From assembly GCF_013449685.1 (NCBI RefSeq), contig NZ_JACDSF010000028.1:120827-184826 (forward strand): DNA of 64,000 bases. Direction: 5' to 3'. How positions within the stretch are numbered: the stretch's first letter is position 1; every line of letters begins with the position of its first letter. The notes beneath the pieces are model-generated. The model had not been told where the DNA came from and searched no databases. It saw only the letters and a list, made by a program, of their open reading frames with translations. Of this stretch, positions 20,579-31,185 are shown in pieces. The position numbers and the translations under genes were made by a program. Origin of the DNA: Pectobacterium brasiliense. Its GTDB lineage: Bacteria; Pseudomonadota; Gammaproteobacteria; Enterobacterales; Enterobacteriaceae.

Positions 20579-20637
20579 TTTCTGTACGCCGCTTCCCTTG
20601 CTCCTGAACGCTCACGGAGCAAGGGAAAGGACTCTTC

Positions 20638-22125
20638 ATGTTTAGTCGCATCATTGCTTTGTTCAGCCAACGTAATTCGCTTTTTATGCTGTTGCTTGGC
20701 TTCGCTTCCGGTTTACCACTGGCATTGACCTCCGGCACCTTGCAAGCCTGGATGACCATCGAGAATGTCGATCTGAAAACCATTGGTTTCTTCTCTTTGG
20801 TTGGTCAGGCCTACGTATTCAAGTTCCTGTGGTCCCCGCTGATGGATCGCTACACCCCACCGTTTCTCGGCCGACGCCGCGGCTGGCTGATAGTCAGTCA
20901 ACTTCTGCTGATTGCTGCCATTATTGGTATGGGGTTTATGAACCCGGCTCGCGATCTCTGGTGGCTGGCTGCGCTGGCGGTTCTGGTCGCATTCTGCTCC
21001 GCTTCTCAGGATATTGTTTTTGATGCCTATAAGACGGATTTACTTCCCCCAGAAGAACGCGGCACAGGCGCAGCCACCTCGGTATTAGGTTATCGTCTGG
21101 CGATGCTGGTTTCTGGTGGACTGGCGTTATGGATGGCCGATCGCTATTTCGGCTGGCAGGCCACCTATTGGTTAATGGCAGGACTCATGCTGATCGGTGT
21201 GTTCGCGACCCTGTTAGCACCGGAACCACTTAATAGTCAGCCAGCACCACGCAGCATGGAACAAGCGATTGTTGCCCCCCTGCGCGATTTCTTCGCACGC
21301 AACAACGCCTGGCTCATTCTTCTGCTTATCGTGTTATACAAGCTCGGTGACGCCTTTGCGGTCAGCCTGACGACAACCTTCCTGATTCGCGGCGTTGGTT
21401 TCAATGCCGGTGATGTCGGGCTGGTTAATAAGACGCTTGGACTCTTCGCCACCATCGTGGGAGCCATTTACGGCGGATTATTGATGCAGCGGCTCTCCCT
21501 GTTCAGAGCGCTGATGCTGTTTGGTATTCTTCAGGCCGTATCCAACGCGGGGTACTGGCTGCTGGCTATAACCGCCAAAAATCTGTTCACCATGGCTACC
21601 GCTGTTTTTCTGGAAAATCTCTGCGGCGGTATGGGGACAGCAGCATTCGTCGCACTATTGATGACGCTATGTAATAAGTCGTTCTCAGCCACACAGTTTG
21701 CTCTGCTTTCCGCCCTTGCCGCCGTCGGACGGGTTTACGTTGGCCCTATCGCAGGCTGGTTTGTCGAATCCTATGGCTGGGCATGGTTCTACCTGTTCTC
21801 GATTTTTGCCGCATTACCGGGCCTGGCCATCCTGCTGATCTGCCGTGAGACGTTGGAGTTTACCCAGAAAACCGACACCTTTCAGTTACGAACAAATTTC
21901 CAGAGCTATTACAAGAAAGCTTTATATTTGTTAGGATTGGGTGCGATCGTGCTGGCATTGTGGCTCATGCTGCTGATCAGCAATGCGCTGGAATGGTCCT
22001 CACTGCCAGAGGTAGCAGAGTACCTGCTCGCCGCAGGCGGCGCACTCGCTCTGCTGGGCATTTTCTTCGGTAGCTTGCTGGATTACCTGTCGCTCAGACG
22101 TGCATCAAAACCGTCAACACACTGA
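20638..22125 (+). CDS. ampG: Muropeptide permease AmpG
   Basis: Inner-membrane importer of GlcNAc-anhydroMurNAc peptides, feeding peptidoglycan recycling and, where an ampC-ampR system exists, beta-lactamase induction. 495 residues (E. coli 491), major-facilitator type with about 14 hydrophobic helices. The N-terminal stretch GFASGLPLALTSGTLQAWM and the following VGQAYVFKFLWSPLMDRY loop are characteristic. It follows the lipoprotein gene yajG and is followed by a hairpin at 22134-22163. Confidence 0.96.
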   Translation: MFSRIIALFSQRNSLFMLLLGFASGLPLALTSGTLQAWMTIENVDLKTIGFFSLVGQAYVFKFLWSPLMDRYTPPFLGRRRGWLIVSQLLLIAAIIGMGFMNPARDLWWLAALAVLVAFCSASQDIVFDAYKTDLLPPEERGTGAATSVLGYRLAMLVSGGLALWMADRYFGWQATYWLMAGLMLIGVFATLLAPEPLNSQPAPRSMEQAIVAPLRDFFARNNAWLILLLIVLYKLGDAFAVSLTTTFLIRGVGFNAGDVGLVNKTLGLFATIVGAIYGGLLMQRLSLFRALMLFGILQAVSNAGYWLLAITAKNLFTMATAVFLENLCGGMGTAAFVALLMTLCNKSFSATQFALLSALAAVGRVYVGPIAGWFVESYGWAWFYLFSIFAALPGLAILLICRETLEFTQKTDTFQLRTNFQSYYKKALYLLGLGAIVLALWLMLLISNALEWSSLPEVAEYLLAAGGALALLGIFFGSLLDYLSLRRASKPSTH

Positions 22126-22133
22126 CGATATTC

Positions 22134-22163
22134 GTTCAGGCAGCGCCCGCATGTTGCCTGAAC
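22134..22163 (+). terminator. Hairpin after ampG
   Basis: GTTCAGGCA and TGCCTGAAC form a perfect 9-bp stem around a 12-nt loop starting 9 bp past the ampG stop. No immediate T-run follows (ACCTATTACAGTTTTCC), so termination may be partial or the hairpin may act as a 3'-end stabiliser. Confidence 0.6.
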
Positions 22164-22282
22164 CTATTACAGTTTTCCTTTATTTAATTATTTTTCCCAT
22201 AATTATCTTGCTAGCTGGAATTTTATTTCCTCGTAAAAATCCGTCAGAACTAATTTCATTTGTCATCAAAAACGCAGATTGA
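22151..22282 (+). CDS. Possible small single-span membrane protein
   Basis: A 43-codon ORF, MLPEPITV..., with one hydrophobic stretch of about 19 residues (VFLYLIIFPIIILLAGILF) then a charged tail RKNPSE. The ATG sits in the loop of the hairpin after ampG and there is no good ribosome-binding site. It lies in the AT-rich 425-bp gap before cyoA, so chance hydrophobicity is likely. I recognise no family. The remainder of the gap (22283-22550) is the cyo leader and promoter region with nothing else coding. Confidence 0.2.
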   Translation: MLPEPITVFLYLIIFPIIILLAGILFPRKNPSELISFVIKNAD

Positions 22283-22550
22283 ACAAAAATTTTCACTAAA
22301 TCGGAAATAGAAAATAAGCGTTATGGTGAGTTGTAATTTCTTATTATCCATCCATACTCTTATCGGGGTAGCCTCTTAATTTGCTGTTTTTCAATACCAT
22401 TTTTATTTTGGCTATCTTTGTGACATTAAGGGCAAAAAACAGCAACAAACGGCTGACATAACCTTAATCATGTTTACAGTGCAGTAACCTTCCCGTAAAA
22501 TGCCCGCTCGCGTAAAATGACAATAGAGCCCTTGTTATTGAGGTCGCTAG

Positions 22551-23513
22551 ATGAGACTCAAGAAATACAATACAATTTTTGGGATGCTGTCTTTATTTGC
22601 AGCCACTGCTCTACTGAGCGGTTGCGATATGGCACTGATGAACCCCAAAGGAGAGATCGGGTTAGAGCAAAGATCGTTAATACTGACTGCCATCGGGCTG
22701 ATGTTGATCGTTGTGATTCCCGTTATCGTTATGACGATAGCTTTTGCCTGGAAGTTCCGTGCTTCCAATGAAAAGGCAAAATATACCCCGAACTGGTCAC
22801 ACTCCAATAAGATAGAAGCAGTAGTTTGGACTGTACCAATTATCATTATCGTCATTCTTGGGACGATTACCTGGAAGACGACCCACTCGCTTGATCCCTA
22901 TAAGCCACTGGTATCAGACGTCAAACCTATCAATGTCGAAGTTGTTTCGCTTGACTGGAAATGGCTGTTTGTTTACCCGGACCTGGGTATCGCGACGGTT
23001 AACGAACTGGCTTTCCCTGCCAACGTACCTGTTGCGTTCAAGATTACATCCGACTCCGTGATGAACTCCTTCTTCATCCCTCGTCTTGGTGGACAGATCT
23101 ATGCCATGGCCGGAATGCAGACGAAGCTCCACCTGATCGCTAACGAACCGGGTAAATATGACGGTATCTCTGGCGGCTATAGTGGTAAAGGCTTCTCTGG
23201 TATGAAGTTCACCGCAATTGCTACACCAACTCAACAAGAGTTCGAACAGTGGGTTGCGAACGTTCGGTCGTCCCCTAAGACACTGAATACTATGGATGAA
23301 TTCAACGCTTTAGCTAAACCAAGTGAATTCCATCCTGTCGAATACTTCTCCAGTGTCCAGCCGGATTTGTTTAATAATCTTATTCGCAAATTCACAGGCA
23401 GCGGCATGAACATGCAACATCATGGTGAAGGCATGAAGCACGAAGAAAACATGCAACACGGTGAGGGTATGAACATGGGCGAGCATAGCTCGCACAAAGG
23501 AGCCGAGGGATAA
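22551..23513 (+). CDS. cyoA: Cytochrome bo3 ubiquinol oxidase subunit II
   Basis: 320 residues. The lipobox LLSGC puts the lipid-anchored Cys at 25, followed by two membrane helices (about 45-65 and 90-110) and a periplasmic cupredoxin-like domain that lacks the CuA ligands, as expected for a quinol oxidase. First gene of cyoABCDE, which reduces oxygen to water and pumps protons at high oxygen. The C-terminal 35 residues are a His/Met-rich tail with two near-repeats (MQHHGEGM and MQHGEGM). GGTCGCTAG precedes the ATG; only 4 bp separate it from cyoB. Confidence 0.97.
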   Translation: MRLKKYNTIFGMLSLFAATALLSGCDMALMNPKGEIGLEQRSLILTAIGLMLIVVIPVIVMTIAFAWKFRASNEKAKYTPNWSHSNKIEAVVWTVPIIIIVILGTITWKTTHSLDPYKPLVSDVKPINVEVVSLDWKWLFVYPDLGIATVNELAFPANVPVAFKITSDSVMNSFFIPRLGGQIYAMAGMQTKLHLIANEPGKYDGISGGYSGKGFSGMKFTAIATPTQQEFEQWVANVRSSPKTLNTMDEFNALAKPSEFHPVEYFSSVQPDLFNNLIRKFTGSGMNMQHHGEGMKHEENMQHGEGMNMGEHSSHKGAEG

Positions 23514-23517
23514 TACG

Positions 23518-25509
23518 ATGTTCGGAAAACTTACACTCGATGCGGTTCCGTATCACGAACCCATTATTATGGTCACCGTGGCGGCGATCATCGTTGGCGG
23601 CCTTGCGCTGCTAGCGGCAATAACCTATTTCGGCAAGTGGAAATGGCTGTGGGCCGAATGGTTCACCTCCGTCGACCACAAGAAAATCGGTATCATGTAC
23701 ATCATCGTCGGTCTGGTGATGATGATACGTGGTTTTGCCGATGCCATCATGATGCGTGGCCAGCAGGTGCTGGCCTCTGCTGGGCAAGAAGGCTTCCTAA
23801 ACGCTCACCACTACGATCAGATTTTCACCGCGCACGGTGTGATCATGATCTTCTTCGTGGCGACACCGTTCGTCGTTGGTCTGATGAACCTTGCGGTTCC
23901 TTTGCAGATCGGTGCGCGTGACGTTGCTTTCCCCTTCCTGAACTCCCTTAGCTTCTGGCTGTTTGTTGCGGGCGTTATCTTGATCAACCTCTCTCTCGGG
24001 GTAGGTGAGTTCGCACAGACGGGTTGGGTGGCGTATCCGCCGCTTTCAGGAAAGGAGTACAGTCCCGGCGTCGGGGTCGATTACTGGATATGGAGTCTAC
24101 AGATATCCGGTATCGGTACTACGCTGACAGGTGTTAACTTCTTCGCCACCATTCTGAAGATGCGCGCACCTGGCATGACGCTGATGAAAATGCCAGTATT
24201 TACCTGGACGGCACTGTGTACCAACGTGCTGATCATTGCCGCATTCCCAATATTGACCGTTACCATTGCGCTGCTGACGCTTGACCGTTACCTCGGCACC
24301 CATTTCTTTACCAATGATATGGGTGGCAACATGATGATGTACATCAACCTGATTTGGGCATGGGGTCATCCTGAGGTTTACATTCTGGTGCTGCCGATCT
24401 TTGGTGTTTACTCCGAAGTGGTTGCCACCTTCTGTAAAAAACGTCTGTTTGGCTACACCTCACTGGTGTGGGCAACTATTGCGATTACGGTTCTGTCGTT
24501 CATCGTTTGGCTGCACCACTTCTTTACCATGGGGTCCGGCGCGAACGTCAACGCCTTCTTCGGTATAGCCACCATGATTATTTCAATCCCAACCGGGGTT
24601 AAAATCTTCAACTGGCTGTTCACCATGTATCAAGGCCGTATTCAGTCTCACTCCACGATGCTGTGGACCACGGGCTTCATCATCACCTTTACCATCGGTG
24701 GGATGACCGGCGTACTGCTGGCCGTACCAGGCGCGAACTTTGTCCTGCACAACAGCCTGTTCCTGATTGCTCACTTCCATAACGTGATCATCGGCGGTGT
24801 GGTGTTCGGTTGCTTCGCAGGTATTACTTACTGGTTCCCGAAAGCCTTTGGTTTCACCCTGAACGAAACCTGGGGTAAACGTGCGTTCTGGTTCTGGATT
24901 ATTGGCTTCTTCGTTGCCTTCATGCCGCTGTACGTCCTCGGCTTCATGGGGATGACGCGTCGTCTGAGCCAGCAAATCAACCCTGAATTCCACGCCTTGC
25001 TGGTTGTGGCATCCATCGGTGCAGTGCTGATCGGTATCGGTGTGCTGTGTCAGGTGATCCAATTCTACGTCAGTATCCGTGACCGTCACCAGAACCGTGA
25101 CCTGACGGGCGATCCGTGGGGTGGACGTACGCTGGAGTGGGCAACCTCTTCTCCTGCACCGTTCTACAACTTCGCTGTCGTGCCGCATGTTGACGAACGT
25201 GATGCGTTCTGGGAAGCGAAAGAGAAAGGTGAAGCTTACAAGCGCCCTGCCAGCTATGAAGAGATTCACATGCCGAAGAACACCGGCGCCGGTGTGATTA
25301 TCTCCGCATTCAGCCTGGTATTCGGTTTTGCCATGATCTGGCATATCTGGTGGCTGGCCATCGCTGGCTTCGCAGGCATGATTGTGACCTGGATTGTGCA
25401 TAGCTTTAATCAAGACGTGGATTACTACGTGCCGGTTAAAGAAATTGAGCAAATTGAGAATCAGAATTTTGATCAACTCAGTAAGGCAGGCGTGAAACAT
25501 GTCAACTGA
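23518..25509 (+). CDS. cyoB: Cytochrome bo3 ubiquinol oxidase subunit I
   Basis: 663 residues, same length as E. coli CyoB, with about 15 membrane helices. It binds haem b, haem o3 and CuB and holds the proton channels. The metal ligands are seen in their motifs: low-spin haem His in [10 protein letters not shown], the CuB His-Tyr crosslink motif [12 protein letters not shown], the CuB pair WLHHFFTMG, and the two haem histidines in [12 protein letters not shown]. The 3' end overlaps cyoC by 11 bp, indicating coupled translation. Confidence 0.99.
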   Translation: MFGKLTLDAVPYHEPIIMVTVAAIIVGGLALLAAITYFGKWKWLWAEWFTSVDHKKIGIMYIIVGLVMMIRGFADAIMMRGQQVLASAGQEGFLNAHHYDQIFTAHGVIMIFFVATPFVVGLMNLAVPLQIGARDVAFPFLNSLSFWLFVAGVILINLSLGVGEFAQTGWVAYPPLSGKEYSPGVGVDYWIWSLQISGIGTTLTGVNFFATILKMRAPGMTLMKMPVFTWTALCTNVLIIAAFPILTVTIALLTLDRYLGTHFFTNDMGGNMMMYINLIWAWGHPEVYILVLPIFGVYSEVVATFCKKRLFGYTSLVWATIAITVLSFIVWLHHFFTMGSGANVNAFFGIATMIISIPTGVKIFNWLFTMYQGRIQSHSTMLWTTGFIITFTIGGMTGVLLAVPGANFVLHNSLFLIAHFHNVIIGGVVFGCFAGITYWFPKAFGFTLNETWGKRAFWFWIIGFFVAFMPLYVLGFMGMTRRLSQQINPEFHALLVVASIGAVLIGIGVLCQVIQFYVSIRDRHQNRDLTGDPWGGRTLEWATSSPAPFYNFAVVPHVDERDAFWEAKEKGEAYKRPASYEEIHMPKNTGAGVIISAFSLVFGFAMIWHIWWLAIAGFAGMIVTWIVHSFNQDVDYYVPVKEIEQIENQNFDQLSKAGVKHVN

Positions 25510-26113
25510 AACTCTGACTAACCACAATACTGCCCATGCCGAGCATGGGCACCACGACACAGGCGCCAATAAAGTATTCGGCTTCTGGGTCTACCTGATG
25601 AGCGACCTGATTATTTTCGGGTCACTGTTCGCGACCTATGCGGTACTGGTTAACGGTACCGCAGGTGGCCCAAGCGGGAAGGACATTTTCCAACTGCCCT
25701 TCGTGCTGGTAGAAACGTTCGCGTTGCTGTTCAGTAGTATTACCTATGGCATGGCGATGATCGCCATGAACAAGGGTAACAAATCTCAGGTTAATGCCTG
25801 GCTGGGCATAACGTTCTTGTTCGGTCTGGTGTTTATCGGGATGGAAATCTATGAATTCCATCACCTGATCGTGGAAGGCTATGGCCCGGATCGCAGCGCG
25901 TTCCTGTCCGCCTTCTTCGCACTGGTCGGCACTCACGGGCTCCACGTAACGGGCGGTCTGATCTGGTTGGTCATCATGATGCTTCAGGTGTCCAAACGTG
26001 GCCTGACGGCAACCAACAAAACACGTCTGATGTGCCTGAGCCTGTTCTGGCACTTCCTTGACGTGGTGTGGATCTGTGTCTTCACCGTTGTTTATCTGCT
26101 GGGGGCAATCTAA
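25499..26113 (+). CDS. cyoC: Cytochrome bo3 ubiquinol oxidase subunit III
   Basis: 204 residues with five membrane helices, the length of E. coli CyoC. A short N-terminal segment rich in His ([10 protein letters not shown]) precedes the first helix; [18 protein letters not shown] is the family signature. Subunit III stabilises the oxidase core. Its start overlaps the end of cyoB, and its stop overlaps the cyoD start by one base (TAATG). Confidence 0.97.
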   Translation: MSTETLTNHNTAHAEHGHHDTGANKVFGFWVYLMSDLIIFGSLFATYAVLVNGTAGGPSGKDIFQLPFVLVETFALLFSSITYGMAMIAMNKGNKSQVNAWLGITFLFGLVFIGMEIYEFHHLIVEGYGPDRSAFLSAFFALVGTHGLHVTGGLIWLVIMMLQVSKRGLTATNKTRLMCLSLFWHFLDVVWICVFTVVYLLGAI

Positions 26114-26445
26114 TGAGTCATTCAACAACCGATCATTCAGGTGCTAGCCACGGCAGCGTCAAGTCATACGTAATAGGTTTTGTACTGTCAGTAATTTTGA
26201 CAGTGATTCCTTTCAGTATGGTCATGAGCGGCACTGCCTCACATAGCGCCATTCTTTTCACGGTGGTGGGATGTGCAGTGGTTCAGATTCTGGTGCATCT
26301 GGTGTACTTCCTGCACCTGAATACGTCCTCAGAAGAGCGCTGGAACGTGGTGGCTCTTGTGTTTGCCGTCCTGATTATCGCTATTGTCGTCGTGGGCTCC
26401 ATCTGGATTATGATGAGCGCACACCACAATATGATGATCCAGTAA
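26113..26445 (+). CDS. cyoD: Cytochrome bo3 ubiquinol oxidase subunit IV
   Basis: 110 residues with three membrane helices. The start [10 protein letters not shown] is preferred over an upstream in-frame ATG inside cyoC because it sits in the TAATG junction and matches the family N-terminus. The motif [14 protein letters not shown] is typical of subunit IV. It aids CuB binding during assembly of the oxidase in E. coli. Confidence 0.96.
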   Translation: MSHSTTDHSGASHGSVKSYVIGFVLSVILTVIPFSMVMSGTASHSAILFTVVGCAVVQILVHLVYFLHLNTSSEERWNVVALVFAVLIIAIVVVGSIWIMMSAHHNMMIQ

Positions 26446-26459
26446 CAGAGCCGTAAAAG

Positions 26460-27350
26460 ATGATTAAGCAATACCTGCAAGTTACTAAACCAGGAATTAT
26501 TTTCGGAAATCTGATTTCCGTTATCGGTGGATTTCTCCTTGCGGCCCAAGGCCGCATTGATTATCCCCTGTTTTTCGCCACCCTCGTGGGTGTGTCGTTA
26601 GTCGTTGCATCTGGCTGCGTGTTTAACAACGTCATTGACCGCGACATCGACAAGAAAATGGAGAGAACCAAAAATCGGGTTCTGGTAAAGGGACTGATTT
26701 CGCTGAAGGTAACGCTGGTTTACGCATCGCTGTTAGGTATTGCGGGCTTTGCTCTGCTTTACATCGCGGCTAACCCGCTGGCCATGTGGCTGGCGGTGAT
26801 GGGCTTCGTGGTGTATGTCGGTGTGTATAGTCTGTACATGAAGCGGCATTCTGTCTATGGCACGCTGATTGGCAGCTTGTCTGGCGCGGCACCACCGGTT
26901 ATCGGTTACTGTGCCGTCAGCAACCAGTTCGACGCTGGCGCGTTGATTCTGCTGCTGATCTTTAGCCTGTGGCAGATGCCGCATTCCTACGCGATTGCGA
27001 TTTTCCGCTTCAAGGATTATCAGGCCGCCAACATCCCGGTACTGCCTGTTGTGAAAGGCATCTCCGTTGCGAAACACCACATCACGCTCTATATCGTAGC
27101 GTTTGCGGTAGCGACGCTAATGCTGTCTCTCGGCGGCTATGCCGGCTATAAATATCTGATCGTTGCCGCAGCAGTGAGCGTCTGGTGGTTGGGTATGGCG
27201 CTGTCAGGCTATAAAAATGCGATTGATGACCGTGTATGGGCAAGAAAACTGTTTGTTTTCTCCATTGTCGCGATTACGTCACTGAGCGTCATGATGTCTG
27301 TGGATTCAATGGCACCCGCGCATGAAATCATGCTGACCTACCTGCGTTAA
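26460..27350 (+). CDS. cyoE: Protohaem IX farnesyltransferase (haem O synthase)
   Basis: Adds a farnesyl group to haem b to give haem O for the oxidase encoded just upstream. 296 residues, UbiA-type prenyltransferase with about nine helices. The diphosphate-binding motif [18 protein letters not shown] is intact, as is the second conserved loop with [20 protein letters not shown]. Last gene of cyoABCDE, 14 bp after cyoD, followed by a strong terminator. Confidence 0.98.
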   Translation: MIKQYLQVTKPGIIFGNLISVIGGFLLAAQGRIDYPLFFATLVGVSLVVASGCVFNNVIDRDIDKKMERTKNRVLVKGLISLKVTLVYASLLGIAGFALLYIAANPLAMWLAVMGFVVYVGVYSLYMKRHSVYGTLIGSLSGAAPPVIGYCAVSNQFDAGALILLLIFSLWQMPHSYAIAIFRFKDYQAANIPVLPVVKGISVAKHHITLYIVAFAVATLMLSLGGYAGYKYLIVAAAVSVWWLGMALSGYKNAIDDRVWARKLFVFSIVAITSLSVMMSVDSMAPAHEIMLTYLR

Positions 27351-27380
27351 TCACAAGTAGCGTTACATACATTAAGAAAA

Positions 27381-27407
27381 ACAGGTGGCTTGTCCGCCTG
27401 TTTTTTT
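27381..27407 (+). terminator. Terminator of the cyo operon
   Basis: ACAGGTGG pairs with CCGCCTGT (one G-U pair) around CTTGT and is followed by seven T, 30 bp past cyoE. Confidence 0.88.
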
Positions 27408-27584
27408 ATGTCCTATTTTCTGCACGTCCCCTTCAGACCGTCACGCAATGTTGGAAAATGCCCCTGCGTTTTTTTCTTTTCCCCTCCCCTACGGTCTCCT
27501 CCGCCAAATCACGTAACAAACCTATCGTTTACTGTCTGACCAAGAACGCACTAAAATAGTGGCAATTGCTTTTCAGAGGTACAC

Positions 27585-28949
27585 ATGAACGATAATAAAA
27601 TGACCCCTGGCGAATTACGTGCCACATGGGGTTTGGGAGCCGTTTTTTCACTGCGCATGCTTGGCATGTTCATGGTGCTGCCTGTGCTAACGACTTACGG
27701 CATGGCCTTACAGGGCGCCAGTGAAGCGCTGATCGGTATTGCCATCGGTATTTATGGCCTGATGCAGGCTATTTTCCAGATTCCCTTTGGCCTAGCCTCT
27801 GACCGCATCGGCAGAAAACCCCTGATCGTTGGGGGATTGTTGATTTTTGCTCTCGGCAGCGTCATTGCTGCACTGGGCGACTCTATCTGGGGCATTATCC
27901 TTGGCCGGGCACTGCAAGGCGCAGGGGCAATCTCCGCTGCCGTTATGGCGCTGCTTTCTGACCTGACGCGTGAACAGAACCGAACCAAAGCCATGGCGTT
28001 TATCGGCGTGAGCTTCGGCGTCACCTTTGCTATCGCCATGGTCGTTGGGCCTATCATTACCCATGCCTTCGGTTTACAGGCGCTCTTCTGGGGCATCGCC
28101 CTTCTGTCACTCGCAGGCATTGTCATCACGCTGACCTTTATTCCTTCTGCGCCTGCACACGTTCTGAATCGAGAATCGGCGATGGTGCGCGGCAGTTTCC
28201 GCAAAGTGCTCAGCAATAGCCGCCTGCTGAAACTGAATATCGGCATCATGTGTCTGCATATTCTATTGATGTCGAGCTTCGTCGCCCTGCCGCGCGTAAT
28301 GGAATCTGTGGGCTTGATACCGCAGGACCATTGGAAAGTCTACCTGGTCACGATGCTGATCTCTTTTGTCGGCGTCGTGCCTTTTATCATTTATGCTGAA
28401 GTGAAAAGACGAATGAAGCAGGTCTTCATCGGCTGTATCGTGGTGCTGATCGCCTCAGAGGTTGTCTTATGGGCGGCGGGTAACCATCTTTGGCAAATTA
28501 TCATCGGCGTACAGCTGTTCTTCCTGGCCTTCAACGTCATGGAAGCGCTACTGCCATCGCTGATTAGCAAGGAATCACCAGCAGGATATAAAGGCACCGC
28601 GATGGGCGTTTATTCCACCACGCAGTTTATCGGTGTGGCAATTGGCGGAAGCCTCGGCGGCGGCCTGTTTGAGCTTTATGGCGCGTCTGCCGTCTTTATG
28701 GCTGGCGCGGCCATTGCGGCCATCTGGCTACTCGTCAGCTTCACCATGCAAGAGCCGCCTTATCTCAGTAGCCTGAGAATCACGCTGTCTGATTTAGCCT
28801 TGCAGGATAGTGAACTGGAACAGAAAATTCGTACCCAATCCGGCGTTGCAGAAGTGGTTATTGTGCCGGATGAATACAGCGCCTATGTGAAGATCGACAA
28901 CAAAAAGACCAATCGGCAGCAGCTAGAACAGTTGGTAGGACAGAACTAA
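27585..28949 (+). CDS. yajR: MFS transporter YajR
   Basis: 454-residue major-facilitator drug/proton antiporter family protein. Twelve hydrophobic helices are followed by the cytoplasmic C-terminal YAM (ferredoxin-like) domain, about residues 385-454, which is the hallmark of YajR. The family motif A loop between helices 2 and 3 reads GLASDRIGRKP. Natural substrate is not established. It stands alone with its own leader and converges on yajQ across a two-way terminator. Confidence 0.95.
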   Translation: MNDNKMTPGELRATWGLGAVFSLRMLGMFMVLPVLTTYGMALQGASEALIGIAIGIYGLMQAIFQIPFGLASDRIGRKPLIVGGLLIFALGSVIAALGDSIWGIILGRALQGAGAISAAVMALLSDLTREQNRTKAMAFIGVSFGVTFAIAMVVGPIITHAFGLQALFWGIALLSLAGIVITLTFIPSAPAHVLNRESAMVRGSFRKVLSNSRLLKLNIGIMCLHILLMSSFVALPRVMESVGLIPQDHWKVYLVTMLISFVGVVPFIIYAEVKRRMKQVFIGCIVVLIASEVVLWAAGNHLWQIIIGVQLFFLAFNVMEALLPSLISKESPAGYKGTAMGVYSTTQFIGVAIGGSLGGGLFELYGASAVFMAGAAIAAIWLLVSFTMQEPPYLSSLRITLSDLALQDSELEQKIRTQSGVAEVVIVPDEYSAYVKIDNKKTNRQQLEQLVGQN

Positions 28950-28953
28950 ATAG

Positions 28954-28977
28954 AAAGGCCAGCTTTTGCTGGCCTTT
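28954..28977. terminator. Bidirectional terminator yajR/yajQ
   Basis: AAAGGCCAGC and GCTGGCCTTT form a perfect 10-bp stem around TTTT, 4 bp past yajR and 27 bp past the yajQ stop on the other strand. Confidence 0.85.
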
Positions 28978-29004
28978 CGGTTCATCGGCGGCTGACTAAA
29001 GGTA

Positions 29005-29496
29005 TCAATCGCGGAAGTTGGTAAACTGGAACGGCTGCCCCAGATTTCCGCCACGAATCAACGCCATCACGCCCTGCAAATCATCACGTGATTTACCGGT
29101 GACGCGAACCTGTTCACCCTGAATCTGCGCCTGCACTTTCAGCTTGCTGTCTTTAATCAGCTTGATGATTTGCTTCGCCAGCGTCGTTTCAATACCTTGC
29201 TTCAGCTTCGCTTCCACGCTGTACGTTTTTCCGCTGTGTTCCATTTCTTCTGGGATTTCCAGTGAACCGCCTTCAATACCCCGCTTAACCAGCTTTTCAC
29301 GCAGAATATCAACCAGCTGTTGTACCTGAAAATCAGACTCGCTGGCCACTTTGATACTCTGTGATTTCTCATTCAGTTCAAAGCTGGCCGGAACATTACG
29401 AAAATCCCAACGGGTGCTCAGATCGCGCGTCGCATTTTCCACCGAGTTACGGACTTCCTGCATATCAATTTCCGAAACAATATCGAAAGATGGCAT
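29005..29496 (-). CDS. yajQ: YajQ family nucleotide-binding protein
   Basis: 163 residues from [11 protein letters not shown], the canonical N-terminus; an upstream in-frame start adding 25 residues is rejected because a good SD (GGAGAGCG) precedes the inner ATG. Two RNP-like domains are predicted. Members bind nucleotides, and a Xanthomonas member binds cyclic di-GMP to control virulence genes; whether that holds here is not known. A single-gene unit. Confidence 0.94.
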   Translation of the reverse strand: MPSFDIVSEIDMQEVRNSVENATRDLSTRWDFRNVPASFELNEKSQSIKVASESDFQVQQLVDILREKLVKRGIEGGSLEIPEEMEHSGKTYSVEAKLKQGIETTLAKQIIKLIKDSKLKVQAQIQGEQVRVTGKSRDDLQGVMALIRGGNLGQPFQFTNFRD

Positions 29497-29684
29497 AATT
29501 CGCTCTCCTGACAAATTTGGCTGGCGAGCATAATAACCGCTCTTCTGCGATAAGCAAGATGCCAGACACAATCCCGATTTTTACTCGGCATCCGGCAAAC
29601 AGGCCGAATAACACAGGATCGTGACATGAATGATAGCCTATCATGGCAGAACGACAGCGCCCGCATCAAATAGGGGAGACGTAC

Positions 29685-30593
29685 ATGAAAATCACCGTTC
29701 TTGGCTGTGGCGCGCTAGGTCAACTTTGGCTCGCCGCGTTGCATCAGCAAGGGCATGATGTCCAGGGATGGCTGCGCATTCCGCAACCGTATTGTCCAGT
29801 CAATGTCACTATGCTGGACGGTCAGCACTGTAATCTCAACCTGACAGCGAACGACCCCGATCACCTTGCCCAAAGCGAACTTCTGCTGGTGACGCTAAAA
29901 GCCTGGCAGGTTTCCGATGCCATTACCGTGCTGTTGCCGCAGCTCAACCCACAGTGCACGATTCTACTTTTACACAATGGGATGGGCACGCGGGAAGAAT
30001 TACCGTCGTTGCAGCAGCCACTGGTGCTCGGCATCACCACCCACGCCGCCCGACGCGACATCAATAACGTCGTACACGTTGCGGCAGGCACAACGCATAT
30101 TGGCACATTTAACGGTGACAGCAGTCAAAGCCATTTAGCTGAAGTACTGCATCAGGCTTTGCCTGATGTGGCCTGGCACACCAACATTAGCGCCACCTGC
30201 TGGCTGAAACTGGCGGCTAACTGCGTTATCAATCCGCTGACGGTGAAATATCACTGCACTAATGGTGAGCTTTCTGCCTACCCGGAACTGATTGTGTCAC
30301 TTTGTCAGGAAGTGGCCAGCGTCATGGAACGAGAAGGCTTCCATACATCACGAGATAGTCTGCTGCTATACGTGAATCAAATTATTCAGAACACGGCGGC
30401 AAACACCTCATCGATGTTGCAGGACATCATCGCCCAGCGGCATACCGAAATTGATTACATTACCGGGTATTTACTGCACCGTGCGCGTCTCCACGGCCTG
30501 ACGCTCCCCGAAAATGCTCGTCTGTTTGACTACATTAAGCAAAAGGAAAATGATTATGACCGCATCGGCACTGGTGTGTCTGGCACCTGGTAG
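29685..30593 (+). CDS. panE: 2-dehydropantoate 2-reductase
   Basis: NADPH-dependent ketopantoate reductase of pantothenate and CoA synthesis. 302 residues (E. coli 303) starting [15 protein letters not shown], which is the Rossmann GxGxxG motif; an upstream start is rejected on this basis. The catalytic lysine is seen in [15 protein letters not shown] and the conserved Asn pair around it is present. Its 3' end overlaps yajL by 38 bp, so the two are coupled, as in E. coli. Confidence 0.96.
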   Translation: MKITVLGCGALGQLWLAALHQQGHDVQGWLRIPQPYCPVNVTMLDGQHCNLNLTANDPDHLAQSELLLVTLKAWQVSDAITVLLPQLNPQCTILLLHNGMGTREELPSLQQPLVLGITTHAARRDINNVVHVAAGTTHIGTFNGDSSQSHLAEVLHQALPDVAWHTNISATCWLKLAANCVINPLTVKYHCTNGELSAYPELIVSLCQEVASVMEREGFHTSRDSLLLYVNQIIQNTAANTSSMLQDIIAQRHTEIDYITGYLLHRARLHGLTLPENARLFDYIKQKENDYDRIGTGVSGTW

Positions 30594-31146
30594 TGAAGAA
30601 ACTGAGGCCGTCACGACCATCGATTTGCTTGTCCGGGCAGGTATTCAGGTCACGCTTGCCAGCGTAGCCAGCGATGGCAATCTGGAAATCGTCTGCTCGC
30701 GTGGAGTAAGGCTACTGGCAGATGCCCCACTGGCTACCGTCGCCGATCGGCCTTTCGATGTGCTGGTGTTACCGGGTGGACTGCAAGGTGCGGAGTGCTT
30801 CCGCGATAGCCCAATACTGGTGGAATGCATTCGACAAGCGCATCTGGACGGGAAAATTGTCGCTGCGATGTGTGCAACGCCTGCGCTGGTACTGGAGTAT
30901 CACCAATTGTTCCCCGTGGGAAATATGACGGGTTATCCGGCGTTTAAGGATAAGATTGCGCCAGAAAAATGGATGGAAAAGCGCGTCGTCTACGATCCGC
31001 GTGTGAATCTGTTAACCACGCAGGGGCCAGGCACCAGCATGGATTTCGCTTTGAAGATCATTGATTTGCTGCTGGGAAAAGAAAAAGCCGCCGAAGTCGC
31101 CGCACAGCTCATCCTGCCACCGGGAATTCATAACTATCGCGATTAG
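30556..31146 (+). CDS. yajL: Protein/nucleic acid deglycase family YajL
   Basis: 196-residue DJ-1/PfpI family protein. The reactive cysteine lies in the nucleophile elbow [11 protein letters not shown] (about Cys106), with the acidic partner in [12 protein letters not shown]. The DJ-1 group protects against carbonyl and oxidative damage; chaperone and deglycase activities have been proposed for E. coli YajL. Start ATG 30556 aligns with E. coli [12 protein letters not shown]; an in-frame ATG at 30550 is possible. It starts inside panE. Confidence 0.93.
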   Translation: MTASALVCLAPGSEETEAVTTIDLLVRAGIQVTLASVASDGNLEIVCSRGVRLLADAPLATVADRPFDVLVLPGGLQGAECFRDSPILVECIRQAHLDGKIVAAMCATPALVLEYHQLFPVGNMTGYPAFKDKIAPEKWMEKRVVYDPRVNLLTTQGPGTSMDFALKIIDLLLGKEKAAEVAAQLILPPGIHNYRD

Positions 31147-31156
31147 CGTAGATGAA

Positions 31157-31176
31157 AAAGGCGCTTGCGCGCCTTT
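31157..31176. terminator. Bidirectional terminator yajL/thiI
   Basis: AAAGGCGC and GCGCCTTT form an 8-bp stem around TTGC between two convergent genes; the minus-strand side runs into TTTTTC. Confidence 0.8.
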
Positions 31177-31185
31177 CTATATTAA

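Noticed and set aside
24583-25569. 328-codon ORF opposite cyoB
   Set aside because: Shadow of the conserved oxidase subunit; no recognisable domain.
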